Positions 33,360-41,869 of a stretch of DNA of 59,216 bases are shown one piece after another; positions within the stretch are counted from its first letter, which is position 1, and the number at the start of each line of letters is the position of its first letter. This DNA comes from Asaia bogorensis. Lineage in GTDB: Bacteria > Pseudomonadota > Alphaproteobacteria > Reyranellales > Reyranellaceae. The notes beneath the pieces are model-generated. The model did not search any database and was not told the DNA's origin. It saw nothing but the letters and a program-made list of their open reading frames with translations. The position numbers were made by a program, and so were the translations under genes. Location: NCBI GenBank assembly GCA_945905835.1, contig CAMDQJ010000008.1:1-59216 (forward strand), read 5' to 3'.

Positions 33360-34652
33360 ATGCTCGTCGTCTTCCGGCCGCTGAAGGATCGCGGCGTTCT
33401 CACCGTCTGGACGGGGCTTTGTGCCTCGACAATCGGCGAGGACCTGTTCCGTGTTGCGGCGGTGTGGCTGGCGGTCGAGGCCGCCGGCAATCTCGCCGGC
33501 CTGATCACGGCGGCGCAATACGCCATGATGCTGGCGGTCGGGCTGTTCGGCGCCGTGCTGCTCGACAACTGGCGCGCCGACCGCGCCATGGTGTGGGCCA
33601 AGATCTGGAGCGCCGTCTTCGTCCTGCTGCCCGTGATCGGCTACTACCTGTTCGGCCTGTCGATCACGCTGCTGATCGTCTCGTCGGTCGGCGTCGCCGG
33701 CATGCGCATGGTGTTCTCGCCGGCGCTGCAATCGGCCCTGCCGACGCTGATCCACGATCGCGAGTCCATGCAGTCGATCAACGGCCTGTTCGACGCCACC
33801 TATCGCCTCGCCCGCCTGATCGGCCCTGTCGTGGCCGCCCTCCTCAACCTCTTCCTGCCGGTCATCCATTTCCTCACCGCGACCGCCATCGGCTTCCTCG
33901 CCTCGGCCGGCGCCATCGCCGTCACGCGCAACCGCCTGGTCGATCCCAACGGGCGGCCGCCGAGCCGGCACAGCGGCTGGCGCGGTATGGTCGATCTGCT
34001 GACCGCCGCGGTGCGCCTGATGCTGGGCGAGCGGCTGATAGGCGCGCTGCTGCTGACCAACGCCGTGGTCAATGGCCCCTGGCTGGTGGCCCTCAACCTC
34101 GCCATCGCGCTGATCGTGACCGAAGTGCAGCCGAGCTTCCTGGGTTTCGGCGGCCTCGCCGCCTACGCGCTGGTCATGGGTGCCTATGGCGTGGGCGACG
34201 TTTTGGGCAACCTGATCGTGGGCAGCATCCGCCTCAAGCGATCGCTCTCGACCATGTTCCTGGGCTACACCGCCATGGGCTCGGGCTTCACCCTGCTTGC
34301 GATCTCGACCTGGGTGCTGCCGGCCGACCAGCTGCTGCCGGCGATGATGGTGGGCGGCCTGATCGCCGGCCTCGGCGGGCCGTTCTACTTCGTGCCGATG
34401 ATCACGCGCATGCAGATCGTCTTCCACGGCTCCGACATCGCCCGCGTCTTTCGCTTTCGCCTCGCAGTGATGGCGGCCTCGATGCTGGTGTGGAGCATGC
34501 TGGCAACGCCGCTGTTCCAGTTCCTCGGCGCGGCGGCGACGGAGCTTCTCTGCGGCCTCATCATCCTGGTGGTCGGCGTCGTCGGCCACGTGCTGTGCCG
34601 GCGCATCGAGGATCGCGGCCTGGAAGCCGCTGCGGCGGCACCCGCCGACTGA
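33360..34652 (+). CDS. MFS transporter (MFS_3/enterobactin-exporter-like)
   Basis: The 430-residue protein has about 12 hydrophobic segments, starting LTVWTGLCASTIGEDLFRVAA. The DNWRADRAM loop between TM2 and TM3 occupies the motif A region, and LIGPVVAALLNLFLP lies in TM5. It resembles EntS-type efflux carriers. It is the last gene of the alkA-led operon; the substrate is unknown. Sixteen bases after its TGA the 132-bp inverted-repeat element begins. Confidence 0.87.
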   Translation: MLVVFRPLKDRGVLTVWTGLCASTIGEDLFRVAAVWLAVEAAGNLAGLITAAQYAMMLAVGLFGAVLLDNWRADRAMVWAKIWSAVFVLLPVIGYYLFGLSITLLIVSSVGVAGMRMVFSPALQSALPTLIHDRESMQSINGLFDATYRLARLIGPVVAALLNLFLPVIHFLTATAIGFLASAGAIAVTRNRLVDPNGRPPSRHSGWRGMVDLLTAAVRLMLGERLIGALLLTNAVVNGPWLVALNLAIALIVTEVQPSFLGFGGLAAYALVMGAYGVGDVLGNLIVGSIRLKRSLSTMFLGYTAMGSGFTLLAISTWVLPADQLLPAMMVGGLIAGLGGPFYFVPMITRMQIVFHGSDIARVFRFRLAVMAASMLVWSMLATPLFQFLGAAATELLCGLIILVVGVVGHVLCRRIEDRGLEAAAAAPAD

Positions 34653-34667
34653 GGATATCCCGGCGAC

Positions 34668-34799
34668 GGCATTGTCACGTTGGCGCTTGTGAGCGATCTC
34701 TGGCCTCTGCCCGAGCCTGCTAAGTCATTGGAAATGCTAAAGCGCCATAAAGCGAAGCGGTCGGAGTTTGGGGGTGAACTCTGCCAACGTGACAATGCC
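34668..34799. mobile_element. 132-bp element with 17-bp perfect terminal inverted repeats (MITE-like)
   Basis: GGCATTGTCACGTTGGC at 34668-34684 is repeated inverted as GCCAACGTGACAATGCC at 34783-34799. The interior is visibly richer in A and T than its surroundings and encodes no transposase. One frame is open through the whole element (it reads LWPLPEPAKSLEMLKRHKAK), so it may derive from a gene. The GGCA-T-TGT ends recall IS6-family termini, but this is only a resemblance. No target duplication is visible. It adjoins the truncated GST gene. Confidence 0.7.
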
Positions 34800-34804
34800 C
34801 CGCC

Positions 34805-35068
34805 GGCGTCGATAAGGGCCTGCTGATCCCGCAGATCGGCAACCATTTCATGTTCCTCGAAAGCGAGCTTTCCAAGCGCGAATGGTTTGCCGGCCCCGAG
34901 TTCACGGCGGCCGACATCCAGATGAGCTATCCGCTCGAGGCCGCTGCATCGCGCTCGCCGATCATCGGCAAGCTGCCGAAAGTGAAAGCCTTCATTGACC
35001 GCATCCATGCGCGGCCGGCATACAAACGGGCGATCGAGCGGGGCGGCGAATACGCCCTGGCGAAATAG
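34805..35068 (+). pseudogene. glutathione S-transferase, C-terminal fragment
   Basis: The frame reads GVDKGLLIPQIGNHFMFLES and then EWFAGPEFTAADIQMSYPLE, the conserved GST C-terminal-domain motif with its N-capping box Asp (TAADI). It ends VKAFIDRIHARPAYKRAIER before TAG at 35066-35068. The whole thioredoxin-like glutathione-binding half is absent. The upstream boundary coincides with the inverted-repeat element, which probably accompanied the deletion. An internal ATG at 34850 could start a 72-residue peptide, but no function is expected. Confidence 0.85.
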
Positions 35069-35083
35069 AACGAGGAACCCGTC

Positions 35084-36085
35084 ATGGCCCTGCCCGCCCT
35101 GTTGCGCGACACCCTGTCGATCCCCGTGGTCGGGGCACCGCTCTTCATCGTCTCCAACCCCGATCTGGTGATCGAGCAGTGCAAGGCCGGCATCGTCGGC
35201 GCCTTCCCGGCGCTGAACGCGCGGCCCAAGGAAATGCTCGAGGAATGGCTGAAGCGCATCACCTCGGAGCTGGCCGAATACAAGGCCAGGCATCCGACCG
35301 CGAAGGTGGCGCCCTTCGCCGTGAACCAGATCGTGCACAGCTCCAACGACCGCCTGCAGCACGACGTCGACCTCTGCGAGAAATACAAGGTGCCGATCCA
35401 GATCACCTCGCTGCGCGCACCCGACGACGTGGTGAAGTCGGCCAAGCGCTATGGCTGCCTGGTGTTCCATGACGTCACCAATATCACGCACGCCAAGCGC
35501 GCCCTGCAGGCCCGCGTCGACGGCCTCATTCTCGTCTGCGCCGGCGCCGGCGGCCATGCCGGCCGGCTGTCGCCCTTCGCGCTGGTGCCGGAAGTGCGCC
35601 AGTTCTACGACGGCTGCATCCTGCTCTCGGGCTCGATCGCGAATGGCGCCTCGGTGCTGGCGGTCCAGGCGATGGGCGCCGACCTCGCCTATCTCGGCAC
35701 GCGCTTCATCGCCGCCAAGGAAGCCAATGCCACCGACGGCAACAAGCAGTGCATCATCGACTCAAGCGGTGAGGAGATCGTCTACACCAACCTCTTCACC
35801 GGCGTGCACGGCAACTACCTGAAGAAGAGCGTCGCCGCCGCCGGCCTCGATCCCGACGCCCTGCCGGAAGCCGACAAGAGCAAGATGAACTTCGCCTCGG
35901 GCGACAATTCAAAGGCCAAGGCGTGGCGCGACATCTGGGGCGCGGGCCAGGGCGTCGGCCAGATCTTCGATGCACCTCCGGCAGCCGAGATCGTGGCGCG
36001 GCTCAAAGCCGAGTACGAGGCAGCACGCGCGGCGTTGTTCGCCGGCGAGACGGTGCCAACGCAATTGAAGCAGGCGGCCGAATAG
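35084..36085 (+). CDS. nitronate monooxygenase-like FMN enzyme
   Basis: The 333-residue TIM-barrel flavoprotein starts LSIPVVGAPLFIVSNPDLVIEQ, as in 2-nitropropane dioxygenase relatives. It shows VCAGAGGHAGRLSPFALVPE (active-site His and FMN region), ILLSGSIANGASVLAVQAMGAD (FMN phosphate binding) and LGTRFIAAKEANA. Members oxidise propionate-3-nitronate and related nitronates, or act as enoyl reductases. GAGGAA lies before the ATG. It stands 15 bases after the GST remnant on the same strand. Confidence 0.92.
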   Translation: MALPALLRDTLSIPVVGAPLFIVSNPDLVIEQCKAGIVGAFPALNARPKEMLEEWLKRITSELAEYKARHPTAKVAPFAVNQIVHSSNDRLQHDVDLCEKYKVPIQITSLRAPDDVVKSAKRYGCLVFHDVTNITHAKRALQARVDGLILVCAGAGGHAGRLSPFALVPEVRQFYDGCILLSGSIANGASVLAVQAMGADLAYLGTRFIAAKEANATDGNKQCIIDSSGEEIVYTNLFTGVHGNYLKKSVAAAGLDPDALPEADKSKMNFASGDNSKAKAWRDIWGAGQGVGQIFDAPPAAEIVARLKAEYEAARAALFAGETVPTQLKQAAE

Positions 36086-36102
36086 TCTGCTAAAGACGCC
36101 AC

Positions 36103-36684
36103 ATGCTGCGTCGCCTCTACGACTGGGTCATCGCCCTCGCCGGCCACCGCCACGCCATTCCGGCCATGGGCGTGGTCTCCTTCCTTGAAAGCTCGTTCTT
36201 TCCCATCCCGCCGGACGTCATGCTGGTGCCGATGGTGCTGGCCAACCGCCGCAAGGCCTTCACCATCGCCCTGGTCTGTACCGTTTGCTCGGTGTTAGGT
36301 GGCCTGCTGGGCTACGCGATTGGCTTCTACTTCTTCGAGACGATCGGCGCCTGGGTGGTGAAGACATACGGGATGCAGAACGGCCTGGATAAATTCCGCG
36401 TCGGCTTCGACCAGTACGGAACCTGGATCATCCTGATCAAGGGCCTGACGCCAATCCCTTACAAGCTGGTCACCATTGCCTCGGGCGCCGCACACTTCGA
36501 CCTTTTCACCTTCGTCTGGGCCTCGATCCTCACCCGCGGCGTGCGCTTCTTCGCGGTGGCGGCTCTGCTGTGGAAGTTCGGCGAGCCGATCCGCGCCTTC
36601 ATCGAAAAGCGCCTGACGCTGGTGACCTGGGTCTTCCTGATCGCGCTGGTCGGCGGGTTCGTGGCCTTCCGCTATCTGTTCTGA
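36103..36684 (+). CDS. DedA/YqaA-family (VTT domain) membrane protein
   Basis: The 193-residue inner-membrane protein has the DedA motifs FLESSFFPIPPDVMLVPMV and LIKGLTPIPYKLVTIASG plus about five hydrophobic segments. DedA proteins are linked to membrane-lipid translocation and proton-motive-force maintenance. It follows the nitronate monooxygenase gene by 17 bases and precedes dsbB by 47. The ribosome binding site is weak. Confidence 0.88.
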   Translation: MLRRLYDWVIALAGHRHAIPAMGVVSFLESSFFPIPPDVMLVPMVLANRRKAFTIALVCTVCSVLGGLLGYAIGFYFFETIGAWVVKTYGMQNGLDKFRVGFDQYGTWIILIKGLTPIPYKLVTIASGAAHFDLFTFVWASILTRGVRFFAVAALLWKFGEPIRAFIEKRLTLVTWVFLIALVGGFVAFRYLF

Positions 36685-36731
36685 GACACTCTGCCCTGCT
36701 CGCGCCACAGAGCCTGCGCTAAGATAAGTCC

Positions 36732-37238
36732 ATGAACCTGCAAGCGATCCCGCTGCCGAGCCGGCTGGGCATCCTCGCCTTCCTGGGCAGCGGCGCCCTG
36801 ATGCTGGGCGCCCTCTATTTCCAGTATGTCCTGCAGTTGCCGCCTTGCGAGCTCTGCCACTGGCAGCGCTATCCGCACATCGTGGCCGTCGTCGCCGGCG
36901 CCGGTGCGCTCGCCTCCTACCGTTACCCGCGGCTGGCGCTGGTGCTGGTGATGATCGCCACCGCCGCACTGATCGCCACCTCGGCGGTCGGCATCTATCA
37001 TGCCGGCGTCGAGTATCGCTGGTGGGCGGGCCCGCAGAGCTGCACCGGCAGCATTCCCACGGGCCTGTCGGCCGAGGAACTCAAGCGCCGCCTGTTTTCC
37101 ACCAAGATGGTGCGCTGCGACGAGACGGCGTGGTCGATGTGGGGCCTGTCGATGGCGGCATGGAACGCCGTGATCTCGGCGGCATTCGCCTTCGTGCTGT
37201 CGAGCGGCGTCGCCACCTGGGTCCGCGAGCAGAAATGA
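36732..37238 (+). CDS. dsbB: disulfide bond formation protein B
   Basis: The 168-residue protein has four TM segments, the quinone-proximal CELC pair (Cys39, Cys42) and the periplasmic pair Cys104 (PQSCTG) and Cys129 (VRCDE). This is the complete set used to reoxidise DsbA with ubiquinone as electron acceptor. The loop between the second pair is of normal length. Its stop overlaps the COQ7-like start by four bases; coupling to a quinone-biosynthesis gene is functionally sensible. No dsbA is in the window. Confidence 0.93.
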   Translation: MNLQAIPLPSRLGILAFLGSGALMLGALYFQYVLQLPPCELCHWQRYPHIVAVVAGAGALASYRYPRLALVLVMIATAALIATSAVGIYHAGVEYRWWAGPQSCTGSIPTGLSAEELKRRLFSTKMVRCDETAWSMWGLSMAAWNAVISAAFAFVLSSGVATWVREQK

Positions 37239-37810
37239 GCAATACCCGGCGCACGGCTGAAATCCGCAATCCCGGCGATCCGGATGCGCGCCAGACGGTC
37301 GAGCGCATCATCCGCGTCGACCAGGCCGGCGAGTTCGGCGCCGTGCGTATCTACGAGGGCCAGCTCGCCGCACTTCGCTGGACCGGCCGGCTGAATGGCG
37401 CCGCCGGCCGCAAGATCGCGCAGATGGCCAAGGCCGAGCGCGAGCACAGCAGGACTTTTAACCGCCTGATCGCCGAGCGCCGTGTGCGGCCGACACTGCT
37501 GTCGCCGCTGTGGAGTGTCGCGGGCTTTGCACTTGGTGCGGCGACCGCGTTGATGGGCGAGAAGGCTGCGATGGCCTGCACGGTCGCGGTCGAGGAAACG
37601 ATCGACGAGCACTACGCCAAACAGGCCGACGTGCTGGGCGACGACGAGGCGCCGCTGCGCGCCACCATCGAGAAATTCCGCGCCGACGAGCTCGCCCACC
37701 GCGACGAGGCGCTGGCCTCGGGCGCCGAGCAGGCGACCGGCTACCGGCCGCTGACGGCCGCGATCAAGGCGGGCTCGCGCCTCGCCATCTGGCTCTCGAC
37801 GCGGTTTTGA
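37235..37810 (+). CDS. coq7: demethoxyubiquinone hydroxylase (COQ7/Cat5 family)
   Basis: The 191-residue di-iron protein carries both ExxH-type ligand sets: IIRVDQAGEFGAVRIYEGQL (Glu33), KAEREH (Glu68, His71), CTVAVEETIDEHYAKQ and RADELAHRDEA. It hydroxylates the ubiquinone ring at C6. It is coupled to dsbB by a 4-base overlap, and a REP-like palindrome follows directly after its stop. Confidence 0.93.
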   Translation: MSNTRRTAEIRNPGDPDARQTVERIIRVDQAGEFGAVRIYEGQLAALRWTGRLNGAAGRKIAQMAKAEREHSRTFNRLIAERRVRPTLLSPLWSVAGFALGAATALMGEKAAMACTVAVEETIDEHYAKQADVLGDDEAPLRATIEKFRADELAHRDEALASGAEQATGYRPLTAAIKAGSRLAIWLSTRF

Positions 37811-37812
37811 AG

Positions 37813-37839
37813 CTGGGGGCGCGCGACTCCAGTCGCGCG
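37813..37839. repeat. REP-like palindrome, second copy
   Basis: CTGGGGGCG leads into CGCGCGACT-CC-AGTCGCGCG (9-bp arms). It shares its 5' block and the ACT-NN-AGT centre with the palindrome at 28721-28754. It lies three bases after the coq7 stop, between convergent genes, where it may terminate transcription. A partial third copy (GGGGGCGCGCCA) is at 59059-59070. Confidence 0.75.
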
Positions 37840-37874
37840 ATGATCGTCTTTTCTGAACCGTGCATATGAATGCA

Positions 37875-38435
37875 CTAACTTTGCTCGAGCTCGCTGTCCC
37901 AATAGAGAAAGTCGCGCCAGCTTTCATGCAGGTAGCCGGGCGGGAAGGCGCGGCCGTTCTCCTGCAGCTCGGTCGTCGTCGGCTCCATGGGCGCGCGCTC
38001 GATCGACATGCCGATCTCGCGCAGGAGCTTGTTGCCCTTGAGCAGATTGCATGGGCTGCAGGCGGTGACGACGTTGTTCCAGCTCGTGCGTCCGCCGCGC
38101 GACTTCGGCACAACGTGGTCGAAGGTGAGCGTCGAGGTCGCGAAATCGCCACCGCAATACTGGCAGTTGAAGCGGTCGCGCAGGAAGACGTTGAACCGCG
38201 TGAAGGCCGGCCGCCGCGCCGCCGGCACGTACTCCTTGAGGGCGATCACACTCGGCAGCCGCATCTCGAAGGATGGGCTGTGGATGATGCGCTCGTACTC
38301 CGAGATCACGCTGACGCGATCGAGGAACACCGCTTTCACCGCGTCCTGCCACGACCAGATCGAGAGAGGAAAATACGAGAGCGGCCGAAAGTCGGCGTTG
38401 AGGACCAGCGCATGGCAGGACTCAAGACCGGGCAT
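37875..38435 (-). CDS. HNH endonuclease family protein
   Basis: The 186-residue protein starts MPGLESCHALVLNADFRPLS, the usual N-terminus of this bacterial HNH group. It carries a zinc-bound HNH domain: FNCQYCGG, then TLTFDHVVPKSRGG with the catalytic His, NNVVTACSPCNLLKG with the second Cys pair and HNN-type Asn. Such stand-alone genes are frequent in Alphaproteobacteria, and their role (DNA repair or nuclease) is not settled. ATG 38435 is preferred over GTG 38453 because GGGGGAG lies nine bases before it. Confidence 0.88.
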   Translation of the reverse strand: MPGLESCHALVLNADFRPLSYFPLSIWSWQDAVKAVFLDRVSVISEYERIIHSPSFEMRLPSVIALKEYVPAARRPAFTRFNVFLRDRFNCQYCGGDFATSTLTFDHVVPKSRGGRTSWNNVVTACSPCNLLKGNKLLREIGMSIERAPMEPTTTELQENGRAFPPGYLHESWRDFLYWDSELEQS

Positions 38436-38592
38436 CACGGCTAGCTCCCCCACCTTTGAGTGAGGCGCCGTTGGCAGGGCGTACTAGGGAAGTCCCGACG
38501 ATCCAACATGCCTCGCATTGTGGCCAAGGTTTTCCGGAAACACAATATATCGATAACCCCGTTCACATGGCGGTTTTAGGGCAAGCGAAGGC

Positions 38593-38627
38593 GTGTCATC
38601 GGCGTGACACCGGACGATAATATCGTC
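38593..38627. promoter_or_regulatory. two adjacent dyads upstream of a serine hydrolase gene
   Basis: GTGTCA-TCGGCG-TGACAC (38593-38610) and GACGATA-A-TATCGTC (38613-38627) are perfect inverted repeats, both 40-70 bases before the ATG at 38666. They could be repressor operators. No regulator gene lies adjacent and no T run makes them terminators. Confidence 0.4.
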
Positions 38628-38665
38628 GCAATATCGGGCACCGCAGCAGCTTCGGGGAAATCACC

Positions 38666-39823
38666 ATGGACGCCGACATCAGGGCGCACGCTTCGATCTC
38701 GTTTCCCCTGCCCACAACCGACCTCGCCTCGCTCGGCATCCGCACCGGACAGATCGACCGGCTGCGCGATCTGATCCGCGGCCACATCAAGGACGGCCGC
38801 TATCCCGGCTGCCAGATCGCGCTCGCCCGGCACGGCAAGCTCGGCCTGTTCGAGAGCTTCGGCAATGCCACGACGGCGCCGGCGCCGCGCGCCGCGTCGG
38901 ACGACACGCTGTGGCTGCTCTATTCCAACACCAAGGTGGTGACCGCCGTAGCGCTGTGGGCGCTGGCCGAGCGCGGCGCTTTCTCGTTCTCCGACAAGAT
39001 CTCCGACCACGTGCCGGAGTTCCGCAAGAATTCCAAAGCCAACATCACGGTACTGCAGGTCATCACCCACCAGGGCGGCTTTCCCAACGCCGTCGTCGGC
39101 AAGGATGCATGGGCCGATCACAAGCGCCTGCGCGAGGTCGTGAACGACTTTGCGCTGGAATGGTCGCCGGGCTCGAAGGTCCACTATCATGGCCTCAGCG
39201 CCCACTGGACGCTGGGCATGCTGATCGAGGCGGTGACGGGCAAGGATTTCCGCGACGTCATCCGCGAGCTGGTGATCGAGCCGCTCGGCCTCGGGCGCGA
39301 TCTCTATGTCGGCCTGCCCGAGGCGGAGTTCGCGCGCACCTCCGACATGCACCAGCCTGTCGAAAAGGGCGGCATGCAGCCCGATCCCGACGCCAATGCC
39401 AAGGACTGGCGCAAGGCCGGGGCGCCGGGCGGCGGCGGTTACGGCACGGCGCGCGCCATGGCCGCGCTCTATCAGATGATGCTGGCCGGCGGTGAACTGG
39501 CCGGCACGCGCATCGTATCGCCGCGCCTGCTGCAATACGCCATCCGCAACCACACCGGCGATCGGCCCGATGAGTTCATGGGCATGCCGATGCATCGCGG
39601 CCTGGGGCCCCATCTGCGTGGCACGACGGAGAACGTGCGCGGCCTGGGCGGCTTCGCCAGTCCGCGCGCCTTCGGCCATGGCGGCGTCGGCACGTCGTAT
39701 TGCTGGGGCGACCCCGACTCTGGCGTGTCGTTCGCCTACATCACCAACAGCCGTGTGCCCGATCCCTGGCACAGCAAGCGGCTCGACCAGGTCGCCAACC
39801 TGGTGCACACGGCGATTCTCTAG
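38666..39823 (+). CDS. beta-lactamase-fold serine hydrolase
   Basis: The 385-residue protein has SxxK as SNTK in LLYSNTKVVTAVAL, the Tyr motif YHGLSAHW and the third motif HGGVGTSYCW. There is no signal peptide, so a cytosolic esterase or amidase is likely. It is of the same subfamily as the enzyme at 32138 but clearly diverged. The stop overlaps the stop of the convergent MFS gene by four bases. The start follows two short dyads that may be operators. Confidence 0.9.
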   Translation: MDADIRAHASISFPLPTTDLASLGIRTGQIDRLRDLIRGHIKDGRYPGCQIALARHGKLGLFESFGNATTAPAPRAASDDTLWLLYSNTKVVTAVALWALAERGAFSFSDKISDHVPEFRKNSKANITVLQVITHQGGFPNAVVGKDAWADHKRLREVVNDFALEWSPGSKVHYHGLSAHWTLGMLIEAVTGKDFRDVIRELVIEPLGLGRDLYVGLPEAEFARTSDMHQPVEKGGMQPDPDANAKDWRKAGAPGGGGYGTARAMAALYQMMLAGGELAGTRIVSPRLLQYAIRNHTGDRPDEFMGMPMHRGLGPHLRGTTENVRGLGGFASPRAFGHGGVGTSYCWGDPDSGVSFAYITNSRVPDPWHSKRLDQVANLVHTAIL

Positions 39824-41052
39824 CTGGGTAGCAGCGGCGGGCGCGACAGTCGTTCGCGTGCGCCGGCTTCGGAGCCAAGCGAGGCCGCTGCCAGCGCAAG
39901 TGAGCCCGCCGAGAGGATGAAGATGGCGGTGTAGCCGCCGGTCCAGTCGTGCAGCAAACCACCCACCCAAGCGCCGAAGAAGCAGCCCAGGCCCATGCCG
40001 ATGCTGATCATGCCGTAGATGCGGCCGAAATGGGCGCCGCGATAGCGCAGTGTCGCCAGTGTCGAGATCATCGGGCCGCGCGAGCCTTGGCTTCCGCCAA
40101 ACAGCAGCACGAAGGTCCATAGCCAGAAATCGTCGTTGGGTCCGCGCACCAGGGCGAGCGCGCCGATGCCCAGGATCGAGCAGGCATAGGCCAGGATCGC
40201 TGCCAGCTTGCGACCGCCGCGGTCGGCCAGCCAGCTGAAGCCGATCAGGCCGAGCGGCGCCAAAACACCCGCGACCGCGAGCGCACGTGCGGCGTGCCCG
40301 CCCTCGATGCCGCGCTCGAGCAGGTAGACCATGCCCTGCGGCACCAGCGCGAAGATGCCGATCGAGGTGAGCGCGAAGGACGAGGTCAGCGCCCAGAACG
40401 GCCATTCGCGCAGGGCCTCAGACACGGTCGGCCCGGGCGCGTCGGACATACGGGCCGGCATCAGCCCCGGCGCGCCGCGCTCGATGCGCCGCCACGGCAG
40501 GAACAGCAGCAGCGGAACGAACACCGCGCTCGCCCAGGCAAAGACGACGTAGGCCTGCCGCCAGCCCTCGGTCGCGATCAGGTGCTCGGCGAGCGGAAAG
40601 GTGATGATGGCGCCGACGCCGGTCGACGACCAGGCGACCGCCATGGCGACGCCGAGACGGCGCGCGGGAAACCAGCGACCGACCAGCGACGAACTCAGCA
40701 CGCCGCCAAGGGCTGCACTGGCGAAGCCCATGACGATCCCGAGGCCAAGATGGAGGTGCCAGATGTGGGTGGCCATCGAGGCGCTGACCGTCGCCAACGC
40801 CGCGGCCGACATGCCAAGCACGGTGAGCACACGCAACCCGAAGCGGTCGGCGATCCAGCCGGTCAGGAATGCGCCGATGCCGCCGACCAGCAGAGCGAAG
40901 CTGTAGATCAGCGTCACCGAGCTGCGGCTGGCGCCAAACGCCCGTTCGAGCTCGGGCACAAAGACGGTGAAGGAGTCGCTGATCGACCGGCTGGCGACGC
41001 CCAAGACGAAGCACAACGCCACCAGCAGCCAGGGCACGACCATCCGATTCAT
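39820..41052 (-). CDS. MFS transporter (OFA/MCT-like, 12 TM)
   Basis: The roughly 410-residue protein begins VVPWLLVALCFVLGVASRSI, continues FGASRSSVTLIYSFALLVGGIG, then GWIADRFGLRVLTVLG (motif A) and SLVGRWFPARRLGVAMAVAW. This arrangement is typical of monocarboxylate/OFA-type carriers. Three closely spaced Met codons (41061, 41052, 41043) are possible; AAGGA is best placed for 41052. It is divergent from the thioesterase gene. The substrate is unknown. Confidence 0.88.
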   Translation of the reverse strand: MNRMVVPWLLVALCFVLGVASRSISDSFTVFVPELERAFGASRSSVTLIYSFALLVGGIGAFLTGWIADRFGLRVLTVLGMSAAALATVSASMATHIWHLHLGLGIVMGFASAALGGVLSSSLVGRWFPARRLGVAMAVAWSSTGVGAIITFPLAEHLIATEGWRQAYVVFAWASAVFVPLLLFLPWRRIERGAPGLMPARMSDAPGPTVSEALREWPFWALTSSFALTSIGIFALVPQGMVYLLERGIEGGHAARALAVAGVLAPLGLIGFSWLADRGGRKLAAILAYACSILGIGALALVRGPNDDFWLWTFVLLFGGSQGSRGPMISTLATLRYRGAHFGRIYGMISIGMGLGCFFGAWVGGLLHDWTGGYTAIFILSAGSLALAAASLGSEAGARERLSRPPLLPS

Positions 41053-41149
41053 CTCATTCATCCTTGGCGGTGCGGCGCGCTTTTCGCAAGCCGCTTGGCG
41101 AGCCGGCAGGCTTGCGCCGCGTGCATGCGCGCGGCAGTTTCTGCAGCGC

Positions 41150-41869
41150 ATGAACGACACCTTGATCATTCCCGCGGGCTTCAACGGACCGCGGCTCTCG
41201 GGCAACGGCGGCTATGTCGGCGGCATGATGGCCAATCGCTTTGGCGGCAACGGTGCGGTCGAGATCACGCTGCGCGCGCCCGTGCCGATCGAGACGGCGA
41301 TGACCCTGTCGCGCGGCGCCGACGGCGCGCTGCTGCTGCACGACGGCGAGACGCTGGTCTGCGAGGCGCGCGCCGGCTCGGTCGATCACCTCGCGCCGCC
41401 GCCTGCACCCACCGATTGGGACGAGGTTTTGCGCTTCGGCGAGGAAGGCGGCAGTCCGCCGGAAAGCGACTTCGGCGAGTGCATCGTCTGCGGCCGCGGC
41501 CGCGCCGTGGGTGATGGCCTGCGCGTGCTTGGCCTCGCCGGTCCGCAGCCCGGCCATTCGCTCTCCTGCTACCTGCCGCACGCCAACCATGCCGACGCAA
41601 CGGGCCGCATCAGGCCGGAGTTCGTGTGGGGTACGCTCGACTGTCCCGGCGCCTTCGCCGCGCAGGATCCCGACGATCTCCGCCCGGCGCTGACCGGCCG
41701 CATGACGGTGAAGGTGATGGACCGGCCGCGCGTCGGCGAGCGCTGCGCCGTGGTCGGCTGGCGCATCGGCGCCGAGGGCCGCAAGCTCTATTCGGGAACG
41801 GCGCTCTATACCGACGCGGGCAAGCTCTGCGCGCTCGGCACCTGCACGTGGATTTTGCTCAGGAGTTAG
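41150..41869 (+). CDS. thioesterase-like (hotdog) protein
   Basis: The 239-residue protein looks like a double-hotdog acyl-CoA thioesterase of the TesB-related type: IIPAGFNGPRLSGNGGYVGG at the N-terminus, ETAMTLSRGADGALLLHDG, and a C-terminal GRKLYSGTALYTDAGKLCALGTCTWI repeat end (shown in part by YSGTALYTDAGKL). No PHA or fatty-acid gene is adjacent. The 3' end overlaps the convergent membrane-protein gene by four bases. Function is inferred from fold only. Confidence 0.7.
   Translation: MNDTLIIPAGFNGPRLSGNGGYVGGMMANRFGGNGAVEITLRAPVPIETAMTLSRGADGALLLHDGETLVCEARAGSVDHLAPPPAPTDWDEVLRFGEEGGSPPESDFGECIVCGRGRAVGDGLRVLGLAGPQPGHSLSCYLPHANHADATGRIRPEFVWGTLDCPGAFAAQDPDDLRPALTGRMTVKVMDRPRVGERCAVVGWRIGAEGRKLYSGTALYTDAGKLCALGTCTWILLRS

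Noticed and set aside
34720..34917. Minus-strand ORF across the inverted-repeat element
   Set aside because: It spans the element border and the antisense of the GST remnant, with no family signal.
36998..38152. Long minus-strand ORF opposite dsbB and coq7
   Set aside because: Antisense shadow; the plus-strand genes have all catalytic residues in place.
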